From Bacillota bacterium (lineage in GTDB: Bacteria; Bacillota; Clostridia; Tissierellales; Tissierellaceae), in assembly GCA_023388495.1 (NCBI GenBank), contig JAEWGC010000013.1:62001-126000 (forward strand): a DNA stretch of 64,000 bases, read 5' to 3'. Position 1 is the first letter of the stretch, and each line of letters begins with the position of its first letter. Below, in pieces: positions 7,255-14,479 of this stretch. The position numbers and the translations under genes are program-made. The notes beneath the pieces were generated by a model. It made no database searches and was not told the DNA's origin. It saw only the letters and a program-made list of their open reading frames with translations.

Positions 7255-7283
7255 TTGATATTAATATGATAATAATATAAAAT
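7255..7283 (+). promoter_or_regulatory. Promoter of lspA-rluD-pyrR
   Basis: TTGATA (7255-7260), exactly 17 bp, then TAAAAT (7278-7283); each hexamer differs from consensus at one position. It lies between the preceding terminator and lspA. Confidence 0.7.
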
Positions 7284-7318
7284 AGAATGTATATTTAAAG
7301 GATTAGGAGGAATTGATT

Positions 7319-7777
7319 TTGATATTTATATTATCTTTTGCTATTGTTTTATTGGACCAGCTTAGTAAAAATGCTGCTATTAAGTATTTAAAGGGAGCAG
7401 GATCTCACATAATAATCCCTAACTTTTTTCGATTAACTTATGTGGAAAACTTTGGTGCTGCCTTTGGGATTTTGCAGAACAAGAAGATATTCTTTATTAT
7501 TATAACTTGTGTAGTAGTTATTTCTCTTTCTTTTTTTCTAATAAAAAACTATTATAAAATAAACATATTTATGAGATTAGGCCTTGGAATGCTTTTAGGT
7601 GGTACAATAGGCAATTTTATCGATAGGGTTAGATTTGGCTACGTTGTAGACTTTTTTAGCTTTAGGCTATTTAATATATATGAATTTCCGGTTTTTAATA
7701 TAGCAGATATTGCTATAGTTATAGGAACCTTTATAATATTGATTTTAATCTTATTTGATAAGTATGAGGGGATATAA
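7319..7777 (+). CDS. lspA: Lipoprotein signal peptidase (signal peptidase II)
   Basis: This membrane aspartic protease cleaves the signal peptide of prolipoproteins after the lipobox Cys is lipidated. The 152 residues include four membrane helices, LDQLSK near the N-terminus, VENFGAAFGIL, NFIDR and FNIADI; the Asp of the last two motifs form the catalytic pair. TTG 7319 is preferred to TTG 7313, because AGGAGG at 7305-7310 leaves only two bases before the latter and eight before the former. The stop overlaps the ATG of the next gene by one base, so translation is coupled. Confidence 0.93.
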   Translation: MIFILSFAIVLLDQLSKNAAIKYLKGAGSHIIIPNFFRLTYVENFGAAFGILQNKKIFFIIITCVVVISLSFFLIKNYYKINIFMRLGLGMLLGGTIGNFIDRVRFGYVVDFFSFRLFNIYEFPVFNIADIAIVIGTFIILILILFDKYEGI

Positions 7778-8694
7778 TGGATATTGTTGAAATTTACGTT
7801 GATGAAGATGATAATGAAAGATTAGATGCTTATCTTGCTAATGAACTTGATGAAATTTCTAGATCCTATGTGCAAAAGCTAATTAAGGAAAAATTAGTTT
7901 TTGTAAATGATAAACATGTGAAATCTAGCTACCTAGTTAAAGAAGGAGATTTCATAAAAGTAAATTTACCTAAGCCTAAGGAGTTGGAAATTATTCCAGA
8001 GGATATACCAATAGATATTATTTATGAGGATGAAGATATAGCTATTATAAACAAACAACAGGATATGGTTGTTCATCCTGCACCAGGAAATTATAATGGG
8101 ACTTTGGTTAATGCATTGTTATTTCATATAGATAATCTTTCCTCTATAAATGGAATTATTAGACCTGGTATAGTACATAGATTAGATAAAGATACTTCTG
8201 GATTATTGATTATAGCTAAAAATGACAAGGCACATAAAACTTTATCTGCTAATCTAAAGGATAGAAATATCAAAAGAACATACATTTCTTTAGTTCATGG
8301 TATATTATCAAATGAGGAAGGAACTATAAATGCACCTATAGGAAGACATGGGACCGATAGAAAAAAAATGACTGTAACTCAAAAAAACAGTAAAGAGGCC
8401 ATAACACATTATAAAGTATTAGAGAGATATAATAATTATTCTCTTGTAGAGATTAATTTAGAGACAGGGAGAACCCATCAAATAAGAGTACATATGGCAT
8501 ATATTAATCACCCTGTTGTAGGAGATCCTATTTATTCTAAAGGAAAGAATGAATTCGGATTAGATAAACAGATGTTGCATGCTTATAAACTAGGCTTTTT
8601 ACATCCAACAAGAGGGGAATATATGGAATTTAAAGTTGATCTACCTGGGTATTTTAAAGATATTTTAAATATCTTAGAAAACAAAAGGAAGTAG
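7777..8694 (+). CDS. RluA/RluD-family pseudouridine synthase (YlyB-type)
   Basis: Isomerises uridine to pseudouridine in RNA, most likely 23S rRNA. The 305 residues have an N-terminal S4 domain (about 13-60) and the catalytic motif HRLDKDTSGLLI with the nucleophilic Asp138, followed by GRTHQIRVHM, the family's second signature. The B. subtilis counterpart at this position is ylyB. The exact target site cannot be decided from sequence; RluD-like activity in helix 69 is the default guess. It is coupled to lspA by a TAATG overlap and is followed at 8 bases by pyrR. Confidence 0.92.
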   Translation: MDIVEIYVDEDDNERLDAYLANELDEISRSYVQKLIKEKLVFVNDKHVKSSYLVKEGDFIKVNLPKPKELEIIPEDIPIDIIYEDEDIAIINKQQDMVVHPAPGNYNGTLVNALLFHIDNLSSINGIIRPGIVHRLDKDTSGLLIIAKNDKAHKTLSANLKDRNIKRTYISLVHGILSNEEGTINAPIGRHGTDRKKMTVTQKNSKEAITHYKVLERYNNYSLVEINLETGRTHQIRVHMAYINHPVVGDPIYSKGKNEFGLDKQMLHAYKLGFLHPTRGEYMEFKVDLPGYFKDILNILENKRK

Positions 8695-8702
8695 GGATTA
8701 AT

Positions 8703-9230
8703 ATGAATATTAAAGCAGTTATCTTAGACGAAAAAGCTATTGACAGAGCAACCACAAGAATAGCTAATGAAATAATTGAAAGAAATAAAGGGATTAAAAA
8801 TATAGCTTTAGTTGGAATCAAGACTAGAGGATGCCCTTTTGCAGAAAGATTGGCTAAAAAAATAGAAGATATTGAGGGTGAAAGTGTACCAGTATTCTCA
8901 CTTGATATAACTTTGTATAGAGATGATTTAACTGAAATTAGTGAACAACCTGTAGTTAATGATGATTTAGATATAAATATAGATAATAAGGTTATTATTC
9001 TTGTAGATGATGTTATATATACTGGTAGGACTGTTAGGGCGGCTTTAGATGCCTTAGTAGATAAGGGAAGACCCTCTAGGGTTCAGTTAGCTGTTTTGGT
9101 AGATAGGGGACATAGAGAACTCCCTATTAGAGCAGATTATGTAGGTAAAAATGTACCTACATCTAAGTCTGAAAATGTAAAGGTGAATTTTAAAGAAATA
9201 GATGGAATAGATAGAGTTTTTATAATTTAG
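8703..9230 (+). CDS. pyrR: PyrR, pyr operon attenuator/uracil phosphoribosyltransferase
   Basis: PyrR binds UMP and pyr leader RNA to promote transcription termination, and has uracil phosphoribosyltransferase activity. The 175 residues carry the PRPP loop VILVDDVIYTGRTVRAALD (about 98-116), and VGIKTRGCPFAERL and LDITLYRDD, typical of PyrR. In B. subtilis this gene heads the pyr operon after lspA-ylyB. Here no pyr genes or pyr attenuator follow; a terminator and convergent rqcH come next. The pyr genes it controls must lie elsewhere. Confidence 0.93.
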   Translation: MNIKAVILDEKAIDRATTRIANEIIERNKGIKNIALVGIKTRGCPFAERLAKKIEDIEGESVPVFSLDITLYRDDLTEISEQPVVNDDLDINIDNKVIILVDDVIYTGRTVRAALDALVDKGRPSRVQLAVLVDRGHRELPIRADYVGKNVPTSKSENVKVNFKEIDGIDRVFII

Positions 9231-9270
9231 CATAAAAAGGTAGAATCTTAAGATTCTACCTTTTTTATGC
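9230..9270. terminator. Bidirectional terminator between pyrR and rqcH
   Basis: A long perfect inverted repeat centred at about 9250: GGTAGAATCTT pairs with AAGATTCTACC, and the A run on the left and T run on the right extend it. The right arm covers the last codons of rqcH. Confidence 0.85.
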
Positions 9271-11023
9271 TATCTACTAATTCCTTAGAAGGATTTATAA
9301 TTATGGTTTTGAAGTTTTCATATATGACCATTCCTGCTTTAGCATTCTTAGGTTTTTTAACATTTTTTCTCTCTGTATAATCCACAGGAACATGATTAGA
9401 ATTCTTTCCTTTGCTATAATATGCTGCTAATATTGCTGCTTCTGCTAAGGTAGTATCAGGTATGGATTTACCTTCTTTTCCTATAATAACATGACTACCT
9501 GGCATATTTTGAACATGTAGCCATATATCATCTTTATGTGATAAACGTAGTGTTAAATAATCGTTCTGCTTATTATTTTTTCCTACATAAATATTAAACC
9601 CATCCTTTGAAATATAATGAAGTGGTTTAGATACAGCTTCTTCTTTTTTCTTTTTCTTCTTTAGAGGCCCCTTAATATATCCTTCATTAATTAACTCTTC
9701 TTTGATTTCATCTAACTCTTTGATTTCAGTTGAATTTTCTATACTCATAAGAACATTTTCTAAATATGAAACCTCATCCTCAGTTTCTGGTATTTGTTCC
9801 AATAATAGCTGATGAGCATTTTTAAGCTTAGAATACTTTTTGTAGTATTTTTGTGCATTTGCCACAGGGGATAGCTTAATATCAAGGGGGACAGTTAATT
9901 TACTCATGTTCTCATCATAGAAATTATCGAGTTCAATACTATCTACACCCTTAGGGATAATATGAAGATTAGCAGATATTAAATCTGCATAAATTTTATA
10001 TTTTTCTCTATCTCGACTTTCCAAAAGTTCTTCTTTTTGTTTACCTAATTTATTTAAAGTTCTATCTAACTTTACTCCTATTAACTTTCTAATAGATTGG
10101 GATTTTTGTCCTATTCTATCTATGATATCTTTGCTACGATAAAAATTATCTAAGAGTTTTGATATAGAATCAAAATAAACTTTATTTTCCTTACCAAACT
10201 GGTTAAGATCTAATGCATGAAAAGCTAAGATTTCTGATTTATTGCTATTTAAAACTGAAACAGGAGTAAATTCTTCCTTAGATACTTTTGCTATAAACTT
10301 ATTAAAAGAAAAATATAGAGAGTTTTTATTATCCTCATATAGACTACCAAGGTTTCTATCTATATCTATATTTGCATCAAAGCATATTTCTCTACTTATT
10401 AGAGGACTTAGGCCTATATAATTAAAATAGAGAAATTTGAAACAAGGCAAATTTTTATCGGCAGAATCCATAAGGTCAAAAAAATCTTTTTCAGTACTAT
10501 CTAAAGGATTAAATTTATCCTGTAATGGGGGATATTCATAAACCATACCTGGTAATATCTGCCTTACTCTACTCATATCTTCATATACTCTTTTTACAGA
10601 GTCGATTATTCTAAATGAAGATTTATCTATTAATATGATATTACTGTGTTTCCCCATTATTTCGATGATTAATCTCTTTTCTGTAGGTTGACCTAATTCA
10701 TCCATAGATGATATATCAATAAAAATTACTCTATCTAAGTTAAATTGCTCAATATTTAATATAACTCCTCCTGCAAGATGCTTTCTTAGAAGCATACAAA
10801 ACATAGGAGGCTCAGTAGGATTCTTTTTAGAATACTCTGTTAAATAAATACGAGGATTGTTGCTGCTTGCAGATAGGATTAACCTATAATTAATTCCCTT
10901 ACTATGAATATGAATAAGAATTTCATCCTTTTCTTGTTGATAAATCTTATCAACTCTACCTCCAATTAAATTGTCTCTTAATTCCTTAAGGACAGATTTT
11001 GTTACAATACCATCAAATGACAT
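9248..11023 (-). CDS. rqcH: RqcH/NFACT-family ribosome quality control protein
   Basis: RqcH (Rqc2/NEMF homologue; older name fibronectin-binding protein) binds stalled 50S-peptidyl-tRNA complexes and recruits alanyl-tRNA to add C-terminal Ala tails that mark the nascent chain for degradation. The 591 residues show an NFACT-N domain (FDGIVTKSVLKEL at the start), helix-hairpin and coiled-coil segments (about 290-345 and 395-450), a lysine-rich patch (about 454-465) and the NFACT-R domain (about 470-560, with WLHVQNMPGSHVII). ATG is preceded by GGAGGAATTA. It is the only gene of this region on the minus strand and shares its terminator with pyrR. Confidence 0.92.
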   Translation of the reverse strand: MSFDGIVTKSVLKELRDNLIGGRVDKIYQQEKDEILIHIHSKGINYRLILSASSNNPRIYLTEYSKKNPTEPPMFCMLLRKHLAGGVILNIEQFNLDRVIFIDISSMDELGQPTEKRLIIEIMGKHSNIILIDKSSFRIIDSVKRVYEDMSRVRQILPGMVYEYPPLQDKFNPLDSTEKDFFDLMDSADKNLPCFKFLYFNYIGLSPLISREICFDANIDIDRNLGSLYEDNKNSLYFSFNKFIAKVSKEEFTPVSVLNSNKSEILAFHALDLNQFGKENKVYFDSISKLLDNFYRSKDIIDRIGQKSQSIRKLIGVKLDRTLNKLGKQKEELLESRDREKYKIYADLISANLHIIPKGVDSIELDNFYDENMSKLTVPLDIKLSPVANAQKYYKKYSKLKNAHQLLLEQIPETEDEVSYLENVLMSIENSTEIKELDEIKEELINEGYIKGPLKKKKKKEEAVSKPLHYISKDGFNIYVGKNNKQNDYLTLRLSHKDDIWLHVQNMPGSHVIIGKEGKSIPDTTLAEAAILAAYYSKGKNSNHVPVDYTERKNVKKPKNAKAGMVIYENFKTIIINPSKELVDSIKKVES

Positions 11024-11057
11024 ATTAATTCCTCCAATATTAACTAAGACTACTAAA

Positions 11058-11063
11058 AGTATA
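11058..11063 (-). promoter_or_regulatory. Extended -10 promoter of rqcH
   Basis: On the minus strand TGG directly precedes TATACT (11063-11058), an extended -10 element; the -35 region (TTTATT) is weak. It sits about 35 bases before the rqcH start. Confidence 0.45.
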
Positions 11064-11131
11064 CCATTTTATTATAGATTAATAAACTAAAAGGAATTAA
11101 AGAACGAATATTAAAAATTTGTAATATATAC

Positions 11132-11160
11132 TGGATTAATCTCTATATTAAGTATATAAT
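11132..11160 (+). promoter_or_regulatory. Likely promoter of the yicC-remA-gmk operon
   Basis: TGGATT (11132-11137), 17 bp and a perfect TATAAT (11155-11160) lie 48 bases before yicC. No other good promoter is seen for several kilobases downstream. Confidence 0.5.
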
Positions 11161-11207
11161 ACTTAATTAAATAAAATAAGTATTAGTCCGAAAGAGAGGT
11201 GTGCATT

Positions 11208-12089
11208 ATGATTAAGAGTATGACTGGTTTTGGTAGAGGAGAGTTTGGTAACGAATCTTATACTTTCAAGGTAGAAATAAAGGCAGTTAATCATAGATAT
11301 AATGACATTATAGTCAAAATGCCTAGGCATATTGGATATCTAGAAGAAAGTGTTAAAAAGATTATTAAAACGGAAATCAATAGAGGAAAAATTGATGTAT
11401 ATATTAATGTAGAATATATAAATGAATCAGCCATTGAAGTTAAAGTGGATGTTCCTTTAGCAAAGTCTTATAAGTCAGCATTAGAAGGACTGTCTAGAGA
11501 ATTAGATCTTGAAGAAAATGTAAGGTTATTCAATATTCTAGGTTTATCTGAAATAATAAAAACTGAAAGAAAAGAATTAGATGAAGATACTGCGTGGACT
11601 TGTTTAAAGGAAGCTTTAAGTATATCACTTAAAGATATTATGAAGATGAAGACAGCAGAGGGAGAAGAGTTAAAAAATGATATGATTTCCAAATTATATA
11701 GAATAGAGACTATAGTATTGGAAATAGAAAAAAGATCCCCAATGGTTGTACTAGAGTATAAAGACAGGTTAAAAGAAAGAATTAGTGAACTAATGGATAA
11801 AGATATTAATATAGATGAAGATAGAATTACTTCAGAAGTCGTAATATTTGCAGATAAGAGCAATATTAACGAGGAAATTGTAAGGCTTAAATCACATGTG
11901 AAACAGTTCTTATCTATATTAGAAGAAAATGAATCAGTAGGAAGAAAGCTTGATTTTCTGATTCAGGAAATGAACAGAGAAATAAATACAATTGGGTCAA
12001 AAGCAAACGACATGCTAATTTCACAAAATGTGGTAGAAATAAAATCAGAATTAGAAAAAATAAGAGAACAAGTACAAAATGTTGAGTAG
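11208..12089 (+). CDS. yicC: YicC/YloC family endoribonuclease
   Basis: A 293-residue protein that begins IKSMTGFGRGEF, the hallmark of the YicC family, and ends with the conserved region around FLIQEMNREINTIGSKAND. YicC-type proteins are endoribonucleases that cut structured RNA; in E. coli YicC affects the small RNA RyhB, and YloC is the Bacillus member. ATG 11208 is chosen because GAGAGGTG precedes it; GTG 11199 falls inside that site. It heads a run with remA, gmk, rpoZ and coaBC, the same order as B. subtilis yloC-remA-gmk-rpoZ-coaBC. Confidence 0.9.
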   Translation: MIKSMTGFGRGEFGNESYTFKVEIKAVNHRYNDIIVKMPRHIGYLEESVKKIIKTEINRGKIDVYINVEYINESAIEVKVDVPLAKSYKSALEGLSRELDLEENVRLFNILGLSEIIKTERKELDEDTAWTCLKEALSISLKDIMKMKTAEGEELKNDMISKLYRIETIVLEIEKRSPMVVLEYKDRLKERISELMDKDINIDEDRITSEVVIFADKSNINEEIVRLKSHVKQFLSILEENESVGRKLDFLIQEMNREINTIGSKANDMLISQNVVEIKSELEKIREQVQNVE

Positions 12090-12104
12090 TTAGGGAGGAA
12101 GGAT

Positions 12105-12362
12105 ATGTCAATAAAGCTAATTAATATTGGATTTGGCAATATAGTTTCAGGCAATAGAATAATTGCCGTGGTCAGCTCGGAATCTGCACCTATTAAAAGA
12201 TTGATTCAAGAAGCTAGGGAAAAAGGACTCCTGATAGATGCTACCTATGGTAGAAGAACTAGAGCAGTTATAGTTACAGATAGTCAACATGTAATTTTAA
12301 CACCTGTTCAACCAGAGACAGTTGCCCATAGATTTCACGATAAAGAAGAAAATACGGATTAA
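12105..12362 (+). CDS. remA: RemA, extracellular matrix regulator (DUF370)
   Basis: An 85-residue DNA-binding protein. LINIGFGNIVSGNRIIAVVS, SAPIKRLIQEA, and YGRRTRAVIVTDSQHVIL are near-invariant in the RemA family. In B. subtilis RemA forms ring-like oligomers and activates biofilm-matrix and osmoprotection operons by wrapping DNA. Whether it controls matrix genes in an anaerobic clostridium is not known. It lies 15 bases after yicC, with GGGAGGAAGG as RBS. Confidence 0.92.
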   Translation: MSIKLINIGFGNIVSGNRIIAVVSSESAPIKRLIQEAREKGLLIDATYGRRTRAVIVTDSQHVILTPVQPETVAHRFHDKEENTD

Positions 12363-12386
12363 TTAATATAGAAGGTTGGTGATAAA

Positions 12387-13001
12387 ATGTCAAAAGGTTT
12401 CTTGCTTATTATTTCAGGTCCAGCAGGCACTGGAAAAGGTACAGTATGTAAACAATTGCTAGAAAGAAACAAGGATATAGTCTACTCTATCTCTGCAACT
12501 ACAAGAAAACCAAGGGTGGGAGAAGTAGATGGAGTTAATTATTTTTTTCTAGATGAAGATAAGTTTAAAGAGATGGTTGGAAAAGATGAATTTTTAGAAC
12601 ATGCATATGTACACACTAATTACTATGGAACTCCCAAGAAATTTGTTATGGATGAAATAGAGAAGGGAGAGATTGTTCTACTTGAAATAGATGTTCAGGG
12701 AGCTTTGCAAATCAAGAATAATTATTCAGAAGCAGTATTTGTGTTTCTCCTACCTCCAACAATGGAGGAATTAAAAAATAGAATAGTAAAAAGAGGAACA
12801 GAAACAGAAGAAGATATTAATAGAAGATTTGAAAACGCTTTTAAGGAACTTGACTTTGTAGGAAAATATGATTATTTTGTTATTAATGATAAGGTAGAAG
12901 ATGCAGTATCCGATATAGAATCAATAATAAAGGCTGAAAGATTGAGAGTAAAGAGACATTCAGATATTAAAGATAAAGTTATTTCACAGGGAGGAAGATA
13001 A
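12387..13001 (+). CDS. gmk: Guanylate kinase
   Basis: Phosphorylates GMP to GDP with ATP. The 204 residues have the P-loop GPAGTGKGT (11-19), the GMP-binding SATTRKPRVGEVDGVNYFF and the lid region with RIVKRGTETEEDINRRF. GDP supply links it to (p)ppGpp-sensitive nucleotide balance. It is followed at two bases by rpoZ, a pairing common across bacteria. Confidence 0.95.
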   Translation: MSKGFLLIISGPAGTGKGTVCKQLLERNKDIVYSISATTRKPRVGEVDGVNYFFLDEDKFKEMVGKDEFLEHAYVHTNYYGTPKKFVMDEIEKGEIVLLEIDVQGALQIKNNYSEAVFVFLLPPTMEELKNRIVKRGTETEEDINRRFENAFKELDFVGKYDYFVINDKVEDAVSDIESIIKAERLRVKRHSDIKDKVISQGGR

Positions 13002-13002
13002 T

Positions 13003-13212
13003 ATGTTAAACCCATCTTTTAATGAATTAGCTAAAAGGGGAGATAGTAGGTATACTTTGGTTATGCTTACAGCTAAAAGAGCTAGAAGAATCATTGAAGG
13101 AGCAGAACCATTAGTCCAAACTACTTCTAAAAAACCTGTTAGTATCGCTTTACAAGAAGTTATGGAAGATAAAATAACCTATACTAGACCACCTATAAAT
13201 AGTATTAAATAG
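13003..13212 (+). CDS. rpoZ: DNA-directed RNA polymerase omega subunit
   Basis: A 69-residue RNA polymerase assembly factor. NPSFNELAKRGDSRYTLVML and AKRARRI, followed by the short ALQEVMEDKI segment, match the omega core. The start lies one base after the gmk stop, with GGGAGG inside the gmk end, so expression is coupled. Confidence 0.93.
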   Translation: MLNPSFNELAKRGDSRYTLVMLTAKRARRIIEGAEPLVQTTSKKPVSIALQEVMEDKITYTRPPINSIK

Positions 13213-13222
13213 GGGTGATAAA

Positions 13223-14431
13223 ATGCTAAAGGATAAAACCATAGTAATTGGAGTTACAGGAGGGATTGCGGTATATAAGGCAGCCGACATAGTTAGTAGA
13301 CTAAAAAAGCTTCGTGCCAATGTTGAAGTAATCATGACATCTGGAGCTACTGAATTTGTCACTCCTTTGACTTTTCAGACTATGTCAGGAAATAAAGTTC
13401 ATAGAGAGATGTTTGGTGAAGTTAAAAACTATGATGTAGAGCATATTTCATTGGCACAAAAGGCAGATATTATTTTAATTGCACCGGCAACCGCAAATAC
13501 TATAGGTAAGATAGCTAATGGCATCGCAGATAATTTATTGACTACTGTAGTGATGGCATCTACAGCTAAGATAATATTTGCCCCTGCCATGAATACTATG
13601 ATGTATAGAAATCCTATAGTAAAGGATAATATAGAAAAATTGAAAAATTTAGGGTATGAGTTTATCCAACCAGGAACTGGATTATTGGCCTGTGGGGACT
13701 ATGGAGAAGGGAAAATGGCAGAGCCAGTAGATATTGTTGAGTACGTTCTTAGCAGTTTGGTTGAAAAAGACTTGTTCGGGAAAAAAGTAATTGTAACTGC
13801 AGGACCAACTATAGAACCTTTAGATCCTGTTAGATATATGACAAATCATTCTAGTGGGAAAATGGGGTACAGTATAGCTAAGGAAGCAGCTGATAGAGGT
13901 GCGGAAGTTATATTAATTTCTGGGCCTACATCTATTACTCCTCCTAAGGAAGTTAAGCTTATTCCGGTGAATACTACAGAAGAGATGCTAAATGCAGTGT
14001 CAATTCATTTTGATTCCTGTGATGTACTAATAAAATCTGCAGCCCCTGCTGACTATAGACCTGAAACTGTTAGTCCTGTTAAGATAAAGAAAAAAGAAGA
14101 TGAAAAAGATGAATTAGTTATAAAATATGTAAAGAATCCAGATATAGCAGCTTATTTTGGTAAGCAAAAAAAGAATCAGGTAATGGTTGGATTTGCGGCT
14201 GAGACTGGTAACTTAGATGAATACGCAATGGAAAAACTCAATAAGAAAAACCTAGATTTTATAGTGGAAAATGATGTAACAAAAGAAGGGGCAGGATTCA
14301 ATGTGGATACCAATATTGTAACTATACTTGATAAAAATGGTTGGAAAGAGAGTTATCCTATGATGAATAAAAGAGAAGTTGCAAGAGTTATATTGGATAA
14401 GGTAAAATATATATTAGATAATAAAAGCTAG
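13223..14431 (+). CDS. coaBC: Bifunctional CoaBC (PPC synthetase / PPC decarboxylase)
   Basis: Performs two steps of coenzyme A synthesis: joining cysteine to 4'-phosphopantothenate, then decarboxylating the product. The 402 residues have an N-terminal flavoprotein CoaC part (GVTGGIAVYKA, catalytic His74 in VEHIS, PAMN at 121-124, Cys157 in LLACGDYGEGKMAEP). The C-terminal CoaB part starts at about 186 with VTAGPTIEPLDPVRYMTN and carries HSSGKMG. coaD, a later step, is also in this window at 32721. A terminator overlaps the stop. Confidence 0.95.
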   Translation: MLKDKTIVIGVTGGIAVYKAADIVSRLKKLRANVEVIMTSGATEFVTPLTFQTMSGNKVHREMFGEVKNYDVEHISLAQKADIILIAPATANTIGKIANGIADNLLTTVVMASTAKIIFAPAMNTMMYRNPIVKDNIEKLKNLGYEFIQPGTGLLACGDYGEGKMAEPVDIVEYVLSSLVEKDLFGKKVIVTAGPTIEPLDPVRYMTNHSSGKMGYSIAKEAADRGAEVILISGPTSITPPKEVKLIPVNTTEEMLNAVSIHFDSCDVLIKSAAPADYRPETVSPVKIKKKEDEKDELVIKYVKNPDIAAYFGKQKKNQVMVGFAAETGNLDEYAMEKLNKKNLDFIVENDVTKEGAGFNVDTNIVTILDKNGWKESYPMMNKREVARVILDKVKYILDNKS

Positions 14432-14456
14432 ATTAAACTATCTAGCTTTTAATTTT
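14423..14456 (+). terminator. Terminator/attenuator between coaBC and priA
   Basis: AAAAGCTAGAT (14423-14433, covering the coaBC stop) pairs perfectly with ATCTAGCTTTT (14440-14450). The T run is interrupted by AA before TTTT, so it may be leaky and let transcription reach priA. Confidence 0.65.
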
Positions 14457-14479
14457 CATAGATAAAAGGAATGATTAAT

